In this document: in pieces, positions 1 to 9,692 of the stretch
How the letters are laid out: each line of letters starts with the position of its first letter
Position numbering within the stretch: the first letter of the stretch is position 1
NCBI GenBank assembly: GCA_964498065.1
Contig: CAZCFZ010000013.1
Span: 1 to 64,000 of the forward strand
Length of the DNA stretch: 64,000 bases
DNA from: FEN-1297 sp964498065
GTDB taxonomy: Bacteria > Bacteroidota > Ignavibacteria > Ignavibacteriales > Ignavibacteriaceae
Direction of reading: 5' to 3'
Made by a program: the position numbers and the translations under genes
The notes under the pieces: model-generated
The model's input: the letters and a program-made list of their open reading frames with translations, nothing else
What the model was told of the DNA's origin: nothing
Database searches by the model: none

Positions 1-1463
1 ATGTAATTGATAAAATAGTTTCTCTTGCAAAGAGAAGAGGATTTGTATTTCAATCGAGCGAAATATACGGCGGATTAAACGGATGCTGGGATTACGGCCC
101 GCTCGGAGTTGAACTTCTTAAAAATGTAAAAGAAGAGTGGTGGAAATTTATGACATTTCGAGAGGATGTTGAAGGACTTGATGCCTCTATTTTAATGCAT
201 CCGCGTGTTTGGGAAGCTTCCGGTCACGTTGAAAATTTTACAGACCCGATGATTGACTGCAAACAGTGTAAAGCAAGGTACAGAGTGGATGTTTTAGGCG
301 ATATGTTGAATGACAAAAAAAAGCAGAAAACTTTGGAAACATTGCAAGAAAAAATAAAGGATGATGCTCAATTAAAGGAGAAATATCAAACTATATCGCA
401 AACATCAGAAGATCTCTTTACATCGCTTTTAGAAAGCCAGGAATTCAGCAAATTATTATTAGATGAAATTAATTGTCCGCAGTGTGGAAATAAAAATACA
501 TTTACGCCTGCGCGGCAATTCAATCTTATGTTCAAAACATTTATCGGACCGGTAGAGGATTCTGGTGCCGTAGTTTATTTGCGGCCGGAAACTGCCCAGG
601 GGATTTATGTAAATTTTTTAAATGTACAAAATGCATCACGACAAAAGCTGCCATTCGGTATTGCTCAAATCGGTAAAGCATTTAGAAATGAAATAAACAC
701 AAAAAACTTTCTATTTAGGACAAGAGAATTTGAGCAGATGGAAATGCAGTTTTTTATTAAGCCTTCAGACGATAAAAAATGGTATGAGTATTGGAAACAG
801 CAGCGATTAGAATGGTATTATTCCTTGGGAATGACAAAAGAAAAGTTAAGATATCATGATCATCCTAAAAATAAGTTAGCTCATTATGCCAAAGAGGCTA
901 CCGACATAGAATATGAATTCCCTTTCGGATGGGGAGAAATTGAAGGGATACATAATAGAACTAATTTCGATTTAAGCCGGCATGAAGAATATTCGGGAAA
1001 ATCATTAAAGTACTTTGATGAAGAGTCAAAAGAGAAATTTATTCCGTACATTATTGAAACATCAGCAGGTGCCAGCAGGTCGTTTATGGCTTTTTTCGTT
1101 GATGCTTATTATGAAGAAGAAGTTAAAGGAGAGATGAGATCGGTTTTAAAATTCAATCCTAAACTGGCTCCTATTAAAGCGGCAATATTCCCTTTGGTTA
1201 ATAAAGACGGCATGCCGGAAATTGCAAGAAGCATTGAAAAAGATTTAAGAAAAAACCTGCGTGTATTTTATGATGATAAAGGTGCGGTAGGAAGAAGGTA
1301 CAGGCGTCAGGACGAAGCCGGAACGCCGTTTTGCATAACCATCGATACCCAGACTTTATCAGATCATACCGTTACTATTAGAGAACGGGATTCAATGGAA
1401 CAGGTTAGAGTTTCTTCCGATAAAATATTAATGTACTTGCTGGAAAAATTAACAGCCGGTTAA
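1..1463 (+). CDS. glyS: glycyl-tRNA synthetase, dimeric class II type (5' end outside window)
   Basis: Charges tRNA-Gly with glycine in the cytoplasm. The reading frame is open to the left edge: codons from position 3 read VIDKIVSLAKRRGFVFQSSE, then an ELLKNVKEEWW stretch, which is the GlyRS N-terminus. The in-frame ATG at 150 is therefore internal and only a few N-terminal codons are missing. Two Cys pairs (CKQC near 240-270, CPQC near 475) fit the zinc-type insertion of the eukaryotic/Thermus-like GlyRS. Class II core motifs follow (FRNEI, REFEQMEMQFF, and a C-terminal anticodon-binding domain with GAVGRRYRRQDEAGTP). The TPR gene starts 26 bases after the stop. Confidence 0.95.
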   Translation, partial: VIDKIVSLAKRRGFVFQSSEIYGGLNGCWDYGPLGVELLKNVKEEWWKFMTFREDVEGLDASILMHPRVWEASGHVENFTDPMIDCKQCKARYRVDVLGDMLNDKKKQKTLETLQEKIKDDAQLKEKYQTISQTSEDLFTSLLESQEFSKLLLDEINCPQCGNKNTFTPARQFNLMFKTFIGPVEDSGAVVYLRPETAQGIYVNFLNVQNASRQKLPFGIAQIGKAFRNEINTKNFLFRTREFEQMEMQFFIKPSDDKKWYEYWKQQRLEWYYSLGMTKEKLRYHDHPKNKLAHYAKEATDIEYEFPFGWGEIEGIHNRTNFDLSRHEEYSGKSLKYFDEESKEKFIPYIIETSAGASRSFMAFFVDAYYEEEVKGEMRSVLKFNPKLAPIKAAIFPLVNKDGMPEIARSIEKDLRKNLRVFYDDKGAVGRRYRRQDEAGTPFCITIDTQTLSDHTVTIRERDSMEQVRVSSDKILMYLLEKLTAG

Positions 1464-1489
1464 GTAAGAGATTTTTTAATTGCCGGTGA

Positions 1490-2635
1490 ATGAAATTGAG
1501 AAGATTATTTATTATAGTTTTATTTTCTTTCTTTGCCGTAAAGGCATTCCCGCAAAAAACCGCTTTTGATTCGACTGTTGTTTCCGGTATTAAAGAAATC
1601 TATAATCTTCAGTTTACCGGAGCTGATACGATTTTCAACAATATAATTGCTTTATACCCGAACAAACCTCAGGGAAAATTTTTTCTTGCCATGATTGATT
1701 GGTGGAAAATTCTAGTTGATGCCGACAACGAATCTTACGATGATATTTTCTACAAAAAAATTGAAGGTGTAATAAACCAATGTGATAATATTCTTGATAA
1801 AAATCCTGATAATGAAGATGCACTTTTTTTTAAAGGCGGAGCAATAGGTTTTAGAGGAAGGTTAAGAGCTTTTAGGGACAGCTGGTTTAAAGCCGCAAAT
1901 GACGGAAGAGAGGCTCTGCCGTTAGTAGAGAAAGCATGGAAATTAGATCCGAAGAATATTGATGTTCAGCTTGGATTCGGAATTTACAATTATTACGCTG
2001 CTGTTATACCTGATGATTATCCTTTAATTAAACCGCTGATGATTTTTTTCCCTCCGGGCAATAAAGAAAAAGGAATAGAACAATTAAAAAATGTGGCATG
2101 GAACGGATTATATGCTAAATATGAAGCCAGATATTTTTTGATGACTCTGTATTTTAATTATGAGAAGAATCCTTATAAAGCAGAAAAGTGGGCTAAAATG
2201 TTAACCGCCGATTTCCCTGATAATCCTGTGTTCGAAAGATGGAGCGGAAGAATAGCTGTTAAAAAGGGAGACTATTTTGCAGCTGATTCAATCTTTAAAG
2301 ACATAATGAAGAAAGCAGATAAAAATTATTACGGATATAATAACCCGAATGCCAGACGAGAAGCAGCATATTATATTGCCTTTAAAGCTAAAATGATTGG
2401 CGATCTTGCAACAGCAAAAAATTATTTTGAACAATGTGTGAAGTATTCACAGATGGTCGATAAAAAGGAAGCTTCAGGATTCATTATTAATTCCTATTTA
2501 TATTTAGGAATGATAGACGATTCACAGGGAAAGAGAAATGAAGCAATTAGTTACTACAAAAAATTATTGGATTTAAGAGAATTCGGGAATTCACATAAAC
2601 TCGCAGAAAGATACCTTAAACAACCTTATAAATAA
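1490..2635 (+). CDS. exported TPR-repeat protein of unknown function
   Basis: 381 residues with an N-terminal signal peptide (hydrophobic core after MKLRR, likely cleavage near FPQ). The rest is helical with TPR-like spacing: paired-helix units around residues 40-130 and 150-200, a C-terminal run near residues 290-375, and typical end phrases such as 'A-x-YYKKLLDL'. TPR proteins are scaffolds, so this may act in the periplasm or outer membrane, but no partner can be named. It follows glyS closely on the same strand and converges with porQ, with only about 20 bases between the stops. Residues 178-200 (YPLIKPLMIFFPPGNKEKG) are typical of a TPR family seen in Bacteroidota and Ignavibacteria. Confidence 0.7.
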   Translation: MKLRRLFIIVLFSFFAVKAFPQKTAFDSTVVSGIKEIYNLQFTGADTIFNNIIALYPNKPQGKFFLAMIDWWKILVDADNESYDDIFYKKIEGVINQCDNILDKNPDNEDALFFKGGAIGFRGRLRAFRDSWFKAANDGREALPLVEKAWKLDPKNIDVQLGFGIYNYYAAVIPDDYPLIKPLMIFFPPGNKEKGIEQLKNVAWNGLYAKYEARYFLMTLYFNYEKNPYKAEKWAKMLTADFPDNPVFERWSGRIAVKKGDYFAADSIFKDIMKKADKNYYGYNNPNARREAAYYIAFKAKMIGDLATAKNYFEQCVKYSQMVDKKEASGFIINSYLYLGMIDDSQGKRNEAISYYKKLLDLREFGNSHKLAERYLKQPYK

Positions 2636-2656
2636 TTATTTAAGAATTTCATTTTA

Positions 2657-3598
2657 TTAAAGAGAGGTAGAAACACTAATTCTATGCAGTCCTCCGACTA
2701 AACCCATCGAAGAAAATCCGTAATCGAATTCATAATTTGATATAATTGCACCAATACCCACATTAAATCCGGCCAGGCCTGCAAAAGAACCAATAGTTAA
2801 ATCGTTTCTGACAGAATTATTGTATCCAAATCTTAAACTAAGTACCCGGCTTAAATAAAACTCAGCTCCTATACTAAAAGCATCAAATTTTTTAAAGAAG
2901 CTGCCCGTATTGGCATTAAGATTGTGAAAATCGAGTGACAAACGCAAAGGTAAATGTTCCATCTTTTTTGAAACGCCCAGAACAATATCAAACGGAAGAT
3001 CTTCTTTAGTAGAATAATATTCGGTAATTTGTGTACCGGCATTTAATATTGCAAAACCCACATCCGTCAAAGCCGACGGAATAGCATAATGTAAACCCAA
3101 ATCAAGCGCAATTGCAGTTGATGATCTATCTGCAATTGAAGAATATATAAACTTTACATTTGCGCCGTAATAATAGTCATCACCCAAAGAATTTGAATAA
3201 CCGAGAATAAAGGCAGTTTCTCCTGCACCAAATTGACCGGTTTTATTTCCATTTTCATCGGCTTGAGTAAAAGTTCCGTAATTTATATAACTGACTGCAG
3301 CGCCTATTCTGCCCACTCCTTTCCATTCTGTGGAATAGGACAGACTTGCTAAATTAATATCTAAAAGATGTTTTACAAAAGAAAAAGAAATCGGATTTTT
3401 CTTAAGCAGACTTAAACCGGCAGGATTATAAAAAATAACATTTGGGTCATCGTTATTGGCAACGAAAGTGCCTCCCAAAGCGGCTGCTCTTGCACTTAAA
3501 TCTAGATTTAAAAATTGGTAGGTTTGGCTGAAAGAATTACTGAATAAAAAGAATATAAAAAATGTTGTAATTAAAATAAGTGATGATATTTTCTTCAT
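2657..3598 (-). CDS. porQ: PorQ-type outer-membrane protein of the type IX secretion system
   Basis: 313 residues with a signal peptide (MKKISSLILITTFFIFFLF, cleavage near SFSQ). The mature N-terminus reads YQFLNLDLSARAAALGGTFV and is followed by the NPAGL segment, both hallmarks of the PorV/PorQ barrel family. The late motifs KKMEHLPLRLSLDF and GLHRIS favour PorQ over PorV. The rest alternates like a transmembrane beta-barrel. PorQ works with PorU, PorV and PorZ in processing or anchoring T9SS cargo at the outer membrane. This fits the T9SS-type C-termini encoded at about 9.5, 20.4 and 24.7 kb. No other por gene is adjacent. A general PorV/PorQ-family label would be the cautious alternative. 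Confidence 0.75.
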   Translation of the reverse strand: MKKISSLILITTFFIFFLFSNSFSQTYQFLNLDLSARAAALGGTFVANNDDPNVIFYNPAGLSLLKKNPISFSFVKHLLDINLASLSYSTEWKGVGRIGAAVSYINYGTFTQADENGNKTGQFGAGETAFILGYSNSLGDDYYYGANVKFIYSSIADRSSTAIALDLGLHYAIPSALTDVGFAILNAGTQITEYYSTKEDLPFDIVLGVSKKMEHLPLRLSLDFHNLNANTGSFFKKFDAFSIGAEFYLSRVLSLRFGYNNSVRNDLTIGSFAGLAGFNVGIGAIISNYEFDYGFSSMGLVGGLHRISVSTSL

Positions 3599-3940
3599 AA
3601 AAATCCTAAATTTCCCGTTCTTATTTAACTATATTAATAAATAAAGACAAGGCAAATGTTTTAATCAAAAAAAAACAATTAGGACAAAAATAAAAATAAT
3701 CTATATACAAATCTAAAGTTTTCTAATTTTAATTCCGGCAATTATTTATTCAACATATTCCTTGTTAAACGAAACTTCATTTCTTAATTTTATCTTATAA
3801 GATATTTAACTTTGGAAATAATGACTGATTTACTTTTAGCGTTAAAATAGACCATATTAAAATATTATAATAATTTAAATAATCGGGATTTATATTTCGG
3901 CAGCGGAAAGGTGCAATAATTATAGAAATATACATGATGT
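3599..3940. other. 342-bp AT-rich divergent intergenic region
   Basis: Lies between the divergent starts of porQ (-) and the hypothetical gene at 3941 (+), so it should hold promoters for both. A short SD-like GGA lies upstream of porQ on the minus strand. No ORF, tRNA or strong hairpin was seen. I could not pick a convincing -35/-10 pair in such AT-rich sequence. Confidence 0.5.
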
Positions 3941-4576
3941 ATGAATAATAATTTTCAAATTCCCAAGTTATATAAGAAAAGATTAAATTTTTTTTTCATC
4001 TTATTTATATTCTTTTCAACCGGACTTACCCATAGTCAAACAAAAAGCAATTTAGAAGTATTTTATTCACTTATTGATTCGGCGGTAGCTTCAGCTTCTA
4101 AACAAATTCCTGCTGATAAAAAAGATATTAAGTTGAATTTAAGTCTCGGAAATTTATATTCTATTTTTGAGAACAGGATAATTTCCGATCTTTCAAAAGA
4201 AGGTAAAAAAATTATACCAGCGGATTCATCAAAATCAATTGCTTTAACTTTGAATTTTACTTGTGAAAATGCCGATGTAAATTACGGAAAAATGTACAGA
4301 GACGGATTATTCGGTGCCTTTCATGTTAGGAGAACCGTTTCTATTTCCGGTAATTATATTTTCCCGTATTTAAAAGCGAAATTGCAAAATTATGACTTTT
4401 CAATTAGCGATACTGTGAAAGTAAGCGAAATAAAAACAATAGAAAATAATTCTTATCCGTTTACAAAAGGGCCAATCCCTTCTCAGCCTTTTTTACCCAG
4501 CTTAGTTGAACCTGTAATTGCTATCGGGGCTGCAGCTATAGCGGTAATATTATTCTTTACAGTTCGCAGTAAGTAG
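3941..4576 (+). CDS. hypothetical exported protein with C-terminal membrane segment
   Basis: I do not recognise the family. The 211-residue protein has a long N-terminal hydrophobic segment (residues about 15-30, then THSQ, a plausible signal-peptidase site), a central soluble region, and a C-terminal hydrophobic stretch (EPVIAIGAAAIAVILFFTV) ending in two basic residues. This suggests a periplasm-facing protein anchored at its C-terminus. The central part has beta-type alternation (ALTLNFTCENADVNYG). No clear SD precedes the ATG, so the start is uncertain. bamD follows about 55-80 bases downstream on the same strand, so a link to the envelope is possible but only inferred. Confidence 0.6.
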   Translation: MNNNFQIPKLYKKRLNFFFILFIFFSTGLTHSQTKSNLEVFYSLIDSAVASASKQIPADKKDIKLNLSLGNLYSIFENRIISDLSKEGKKIIPADSSKSIALTLNFTCENADVNYGKMYRDGLFGAFHVRRTVSISGNYIFPYLKAKLQNYDFSISDTVKVSEIKTIENNSYPFTKGPIPSQPFLPSLVEPVIAIGAAAIAVILFFTVRSK

Positions 4577-4654
4577 CAATATTTACCTTTGATAGGGTAT
4601 AGAATTTAATTATTATTGTAACTAAAATTTTTGAAAAAACAACACAAATACGGA

Positions 4655-5419
4655 ATGAAATATTTAATTCTAATATCAATAGTCTTATTAGGATTGTGGG
4701 GATGTGGAACTACAGTCAATACGGGGCTAATGGGACCCGGTCAACGGCTTGATTATGCAATGAAATTATATAATAATAAAGATTATCAGGAAGCTCTTAA
4801 GGAATTTCAGGCAATTGTCTTACAATATCCCGGAAACGTTGTAGTTGACAGCGCACAATATTATATAGGTGAATGTCATTTTCAAAGGGGGGAATATATT
4901 CTGGGCGCTTATGAATTCAGCAGGCTTGTTAAAAATATGCCGGCCAGTAAATTCGTACCGGATGCTCAGTACATGCTGGCGGAATGTTATTATAAACTAT
5001 CTCCTTATTACGAATTAGACCAAACATATACAAAGAAATCAATCAGTGAATTCCAAGCTTTTATAGATTTCTTCCCGACAAATTCTAAAGTACCGGATGC
5101 TGAGAAAAAAATTGCGGAATTAAATGAGAAATTAGCTCATAAAGAATATAATACTGCGTATATATATACCAAGCTTGAAGATTATATTGCCGCTAGAATG
5201 TATTATGATTTCGTATTAAATACTTATCACGACACAAAATATGCACCTTTAGCCTTATACGGGAAAATCAATGTTCTTGTTATAATGAAAAAGGATAACG
5301 AAGCTTTAGAAGCAATAGCGCAATTTATACAAAGATATCCGAACAATTCACGTGTTAAGGAACTGGAAAAACTGAAATCCACTCTTGAAGAAAAAACATC
5401 AGCCGATAAAAATGGCTAA
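4655..5419 (+). CDS. bamD: BamD-like outer-membrane protein assembly lipoprotein
   Basis: TPR lipoprotein of the BAM complex that inserts beta-barrel proteins into the outer membrane. The ATG at 4655 gives a signal peptide ending in the lipobox LWGC, so the mature protein would begin with a lipidated Cys. A TTG at 4631 would add eight residues; neither start has a strong SD. After the Cys come TPR-like units typical of BamD/YfiO: 'RLDYAMKLYNNKDYQEALKEF', 'YYIGECHFQRGEYILGAYEF', and 'YMLAECYYKLSPYYELDQTY' followed by 'AIxEFQxFIDxFP'-type phrasing. At 254 residues it is normal for the family. The stop overlaps the start of the thioesterase gene (ATG at 5412), so the two are probably co-translated. 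Confidence 0.85.
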   Translation: MKYLILISIVLLGLWGCGTTVNTGLMGPGQRLDYAMKLYNNKDYQEALKEFQAIVLQYPGNVVVDSAQYYIGECHFQRGEYILGAYEFSRLVKNMPASKFVPDAQYMLAECYYKLSPYYELDQTYTKKSISEFQAFIDFFPTNSKVPDAEKKIAELNEKLAHKEYNTAYIYTKLEDYIAARMYYDFVLNTYHDTKYAPLALYGKINVLVIMKKDNEALEAIAQFIQRYPNNSRVKELEKLKSTLEEKTSADKNG

Positions 5420-5879
5420 AGCAAAAAAAGTAAGTGAATCAGTAATTACAAAAACAGAATTAGTTTTACCAAATAACACTAATCAATTAGGCAAGCTGCT
5501 TGGCGGTCAATTAATGCACTGGATTGATATTTGCGCAGCATTATGTGCAGCAAAACATAATAACAGAATATGTGTTACAGCCTCAGTGGATAAAATAAAT
5601 TTTCATCATTCCATAAATATCGGCGATGCTGTAACTTTAACTGCATCAGTAAACAGGGTATTCAATACTTCAATGGAAATAGGTGTAAAAGTTTACGCCG
5701 AATCATTTAGAAAAGGTACAAGAACTCATACTAATTCTGCATATTTGACTTTTGTTAGTCTTGACGAGGAAGGCAGACCGGTTAAGGCTACGGAAGTAAT
5801 ACCTGAAACAGAAGATGAAAAAAGACGTTATGAAGAAGCCCTACAGCGAAGAAAAAATAGGCTTAAGAATAGAGTTTAA
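5412..5879 (+). CDS. acyl-CoA thioesterase, hot-dog fold (YciA/ACOT type)
   Basis: Cytoplasmic hydrolase of acyl-CoA to free fatty acid and CoA. About 155 residues from the ATG at 5412, which overlaps the bamD stop by eight bases; starts further upstream would run deep into bamD. Family hallmarks are LPNxTNQLGxLLGGQLMHWID near the N-terminus, then ASVDKINFHHSINIGD and the strand pattern of a single hot-dog domain, ending in a charged helix (ETEDEKRRYEEALQRRKNR). The next gene may start inside its 3' end. Substrate chain length cannot be read from sequence. Confidence 0.87.
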   Translation: MAKAKKVSESVITKTELVLPNNTNQLGKLLGGQLMHWIDICAALCAAKHNNRICVTASVDKINFHHSINIGDAVTLTASVNRVFNTSMEIGVKVYAESFRKGTRTHTNSAYLTFVSLDEEGRPVKATEVIPETEDEKRRYEEALQRRKNRLKNRV

Positions 5880-7977
5880 CACAATTAGAATATTATTGCT
5901 TGCTTTTTTCTTATCAAAAGAAATTTTTTCTCAAATTCCGATTAACGGTTTCTGCCGGTACAAAAGCTTTAGCGTTGAACCAGATTTCAATAGTCTTTTG
6001 TCTTTAAATTATAACAATGATTCGTATTCGGATCTTATTTTATATAATCCGCAATTGAAAAAGCTGGTTTCTCTTTCAGGCAAACCAAACGGATCATTTG
6101 ATAATAATTCTTCATCAAAAATACCTTTTGAAATAACTAATGTTCAAAACCTGGTTGAAGAAAATAAAAATATAAAAAGATTTGTTTTCACAAGCAGGCA
6201 GAATCACAGAGTGGGTATTTATTCTATCAGAAAAAACGGTAAAGTTTTTTTAACAAATATTGTTAAGTTCAATTCTTATCCTGAAAATCTCAGCACCTCC
6301 GATGTCAATCATAATGGAAAAGACGAAATTCTTATAAGCGGTTCGGCCTTTAACGGGTTATCAATAATTTCACAATACGGCAGATCATTAAAAGTAAAAA
6401 AGATTGTTGAAAATGTAAGTTTTTCGCAAGCTGTTTTTGCTGACTTAAATAGCGACGGCTTTAGCGACATAGCCGCTTTTAATGTATTAAACAATAACCT
6501 CGTCTTCTTTTACAATGACGGTGTCGGAAGGTTTAGTCAAGTGCGAACGATACAGATGGATCAGGCGGTATCGTCGCTTCATGCCGTTGATATGAACCTT
6601 GACAGCTACACCGATTTGATTTTTGTAAAAGGTAATTCCATTGTTATAATGTACGGCGACTTTGCTTCGTCTTATGATTCGGTAGTTACAATCCAGACAC
6701 AATATCATCCCGATCAAATTATTACAGGTGATTTTAATAAAGACGGCAAAATAGACATAGCTTATATTAATAAGGAAGAAGGAATTCTTTCAATAATTTA
6801 TTCAAAAGGTGATAAAAGCTTTTATCCCGAAATGATATATTTGAAGAAGGATAAAATAAGCAATCTCATTCCGTACTATAGCAAATTTATTAATGGAATT
6901 GCTTTAATTAGTTCTGGTGGTAATTTATATACAATAACTAATCTGCAGTCAATTTCAAACAATATAAATATTTCTACCGGTGCAGAACCTTCCGCAATTA
7001 CATTTTTTGACAATGGTAATAACGGTATCTACGATATTTGTTATATAGATAACTTTACCAGAACACTTAGTTTTATAATCAGAAATACATCAGGCATACC
7101 CAGCTTATTTTATTCCTATCCCCTATTTCAAGATCATAAAAAAATCCTTGTCGATGATTCTGATCCGCATACAAAAATATTCTTTTGTTTTTCTCCCGGT
7201 AAAAAACTGATCGAGATTTTAAGAGTTAACTTCAAACAAAATAAATTTGACAGACAAACAGTTTATTCTCCCGGCCAAATAGAAGATTTAAAAATAAAGC
7301 GAACCCAAAATATTTTTGATAATATTTATATTTCTTACATAAAGAACGGTTTATTAGGTTTAAGTATAATGGAATACAGGGATTACCGGTATTTATTTAC
7401 AAATTATTCAAATTTAGCCTCAAATGTTTATTGTTCTAATGTAACTTTGCAAAACGGACCAGGCGTTGTTTACTGGAGAAATGACGGTAAATTTATTTTA
7501 ATGCAGCAAATAATAATAGGAGACCAGGTTAGCGGTAATAAAACTATATACTTAATGAAAGCAACGGATAGTCTTTCAATCTTTTCCTATACTTCACACC
7601 TTTATAATAATGCTCAGGAATCTACAATTAGCTTTTTTAACAAGGTGAGCAGGAATTTCGCATTAATTTCAAATTATAAAAATCCGATTAAAATAAATAA
7701 AAGTGAGTTTTCGGATAACTTTAAAGTCGACAGCTTGGCTCAACTCTTTTTCGGTGCAGCACAGATAAATGGTATGAATAAATTATTTATATATCTTCCC
7801 GGTAAAAACGCAATTTTAAGATTAGATTTCTTGAACAAAGGCAGGAATTTAACTGCAACGAAAATTGTTTCAGCTGATAACGTTTGCAACTACTTTATTA
7901 AAAATATGAGCTTTAATCGTTTCTTTTTAGTTTATACAGACCAAATTGATAACTGCATAAAAATAAAACAATTATAA
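5815..7977 (+). CDS. FG-GAP/VCBS-repeat secreted protein
   Basis: About 720 residues with a hydrophobic signal-like segment (IRILLLAFFLSKEIFSQ) roughly 25 residues in. The start is uncertain: ATGs at 5815 and 5830 both overlap the thioesterase 3' end by 50-65 bases, and a TTG at 5896 is less likely because it would remove part of the signal. The first half holds at least four FG-GAP/VCBS-like calcium loops: DVNHNGKDE, DLNSDGFSD, DMNLDSYTD and DFNKDGKID. This pattern forms integrin-like beta-propellers on exported proteins. The C-terminal half lacks clear repeats and has no obvious T9SS sorting domain. It probably acts at the cell surface or in the periplasm; its ligand is unknown. The metalloprotease gene follows two bases later. 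Confidence 0.72.
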   Translation: MKKDVMKKPYSEEKIGLRIEFNTIRILLLAFFLSKEIFSQIPINGFCRYKSFSVEPDFNSLLSLNYNNDSYSDLILYNPQLKKLVSLSGKPNGSFDNNSSSKIPFEITNVQNLVEENKNIKRFVFTSRQNHRVGIYSIRKNGKVFLTNIVKFNSYPENLSTSDVNHNGKDEILISGSAFNGLSIISQYGRSLKVKKIVENVSFSQAVFADLNSDGFSDIAAFNVLNNNLVFFYNDGVGRFSQVRTIQMDQAVSSLHAVDMNLDSYTDLIFVKGNSIVIMYGDFASSYDSVVTIQTQYHPDQIITGDFNKDGKIDIAYINKEEGILSIIYSKGDKSFYPEMIYLKKDKISNLIPYYSKFINGIALISSGGNLYTITNLQSISNNINISTGAEPSAITFFDNGNNGIYDICYIDNFTRTLSFIIRNTSGIPSLFYSYPLFQDHKKILVDDSDPHTKIFFCFSPGKKLIEILRVNFKQNKFDRQTVYSPGQIEDLKIKRTQNIFDNIYISYIKNGLLGLSIMEYRDYRYLFTNYSNLASNVYCSNVTLQNGPGVVYWRNDGKFILMQQIIIGDQVSGNKTIYLMKATDSLSIFSYTSHLYNNAQESTISFFNKVSRNFALISNYKNPIKINKSEFSDNFKVDSLAQLFFGAAQINGMNKLFIYLPGKNAILRLDFLNKGRNLTATKIVSADNVCNYFIKNMSFNRFFLVYTDQIDNCIKIKQL

Positions 7978-7979
7978 AT

Positions 7980-9692
7980 ATGAAATCGATTCTTACTCTA
8001 CTTCTAATACTAATTCTTTTTCCATTTACCAAAGCTCAGGATTTGAGCCGGAATCAATTAGATTCTCTGTATAATAAATTTTTGCAAATTCGAGGCATTA
8101 AAATTTATAATAACAATTTAATGCATGTTTTAAATAACAACAATGTTCATATAAAGTGCGGTTTCGGTATTGCTAACGAAGTTAGGATGAACTATAACAA
8201 ATTTACTACGGAACAAAAATCAATTTTAAAAACTCTGCTTAACCGCCCCACTTCCGATACAAGTTTTGTGACACCTAACGGATTCTTTAGAGTTCATTTT
8301 ACTAAATCCGACTTTCCCAATTATATTCCGCCCAATGTATTAAATACTATTACGCCCGGTCAGTTGCAAGCTTATAAAGAAATATACCTTGATTCATTAG
8401 CAATAGCTTTGGATTCAGCTTATAATTTTGAAGTTAATTTTCTTGGCTATCCTCCCCCTCCTTCCGACAACGGAGACGGAGGAGATAATAAATATGATAT
8501 ATACATTTCCAACTCCATACCGGGTGAATACGGTGAAACCGACTTGGATACTCAAATTCCCGGTACAAATAGATATTCAAGTTATATGATTATTAATAGT
8601 AACTTTACAGGATTTTATACACAGGGTATTTACGCTGCACGTGTTACCGTAGCTCATGAATTTCACCACAGTATACAGATTGGCGATTATATTTACCGAT
8701 ATGATTCGGATGAATTTTTCTACGAACTTACTTCTACTTCGATGGAACATTTTGTTTATCCCTCTATACACGACTATTACCAGTATTTACCTGCTTATTT
8801 TAACGACACACAATTTTCACTCGGCAGAAATTTCGGATATAATAATCAAGAATACGCTTTGGCAATATGGAATATTTTCCTTCAAGAGAATTTCGGATAC
8901 GGCATTATAAAAAAACAATGGCAATTAATGCCGCAAATGCGGGCTCTTCAAGCAATATCAAACAGCCTTATTGATTATAATACAAGTTTTGGAACACAAT
9001 TTAATAAATTCGGGACGTGGATTTATTTTACAAATTATCGCGCAACAAACGGATATTTCGCTTCTGCAAAAGATTATCCCATTGTAAAGCCGGTATCTAC
9101 ATTACAAATTATACCGCCGTCTAAAACCGTACAAATGTCTACGTATCCTGTTACAAATACCTACATAAGATTTGTGAACCCGGCAAACAACGATACGCTG
9201 GTTAGCCTTATTACAAATGCGGATATTGCTCAAGGTATTGACAGTGTTAATAATATTCTCCCTTTTCAGTATACACTTTATGCGCAGGGCAGTGAAAATT
9301 TTTCTTACAGCGACAAATTCAGTGCGGCAAAACCTGCCTTTTGGCTGGTATCCGGTTTTTTGAATAATAAGCCTTTCGAATCTGGAAAATATTTTGTTGA
9401 AAATAATGATTTTGCATTCCCTGCTCCCTTTTATTACAGCAAGAATTCATATATTTACATTCCCGTTAAGCCGGATGCATCCGACAATGTTAATTTAAAT
9501 ATATATTCTATAAGTATGAATTTGGTATATTCAAAGCTGCAAACTGTAGGTACTCCTGTCAACGGCAAATATGTAATAGTTTGGAATGCATTAGATAACC
9601 AAGGTAAAAAGCTTCCTACAGGCGTTTATATATACGTAACAAAATCGGGCGGAAATACAACTAAAGGTAAATTGGTAATATTTGATGAATAA
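7980..9692 (+). CDS. secreted zinc metalloprotease with T9SS-type C-terminal domain
   Basis: 570 residues with a signal peptide (MKSILTLLLILILFPFTKAQ). The zinc site is HEFHH in VTVAHEFHHSIQIGDY at about residue 226, and a nearby Glu (FFYELTSTSMEH) could complete the site. The arrangement resembles the MXAN_6640-type putative metalloproteases. The last 85 or so residues form a FlgD-like/T9SS type-A sorting domain (PTGVYIYVTKSGG, then a Lys-rich end), so it is probably exported through the T9SS and anchored or released at the surface. It begins two bases after the FG-GAP gene and its stop overlaps the start of ccmA. Substrate unknown. Confidence 0.8.
   Translation: MKSILTLLLILILFPFTKAQDLSRNQLDSLYNKFLQIRGIKIYNNNLMHVLNNNNVHIKCGFGIANEVRMNYNKFTTEQKSILKTLLNRPTSDTSFVTPNGFFRVHFTKSDFPNYIPPNVLNTITPGQLQAYKEIYLDSLAIALDSAYNFEVNFLGYPPPPSDNGDGGDNKYDIYISNSIPGEYGETDLDTQIPGTNRYSSYMIINSNFTGFYTQGIYAARVTVAHEFHHSIQIGDYIYRYDSDEFFYELTSTSMEHFVYPSIHDYYQYLPAYFNDTQFSLGRNFGYNNQEYALAIWNIFLQENFGYGIIKKQWQLMPQMRALQAISNSLIDYNTSFGTQFNKFGTWIYFTNYRATNGYFASAKDYPIVKPVSTLQIIPPSKTVQMSTYPVTNTYIRFVNPANNDTLVSLITNADIAQGIDSVNNILPFQYTLYAQGSENFSYSDKFSAAKPAFWLVSGFLNNKPFESGKYFVENNDFAFPAPFYYSKNSYIYIPVKPDASDNVNLNIYSISMNLVYSKLQTVGTPVNGKYVIVWNALDNQGKKLPTGVYIYVTKSGGNTTKGKLVIFDE

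Noticed and set aside
150..1463. ATG at 150 as the glyS start
   Set aside because: The frame is open upstream to position 3 with clear GlyRS residues, so the gene begins outside the window.
3930..3942. ATACAT-G-ATGTAT palindrome at the start of the gene at 3941
   Set aside because: Short, AT-rich and overlapping a start codon; likely chance, with nothing else to support an operator.
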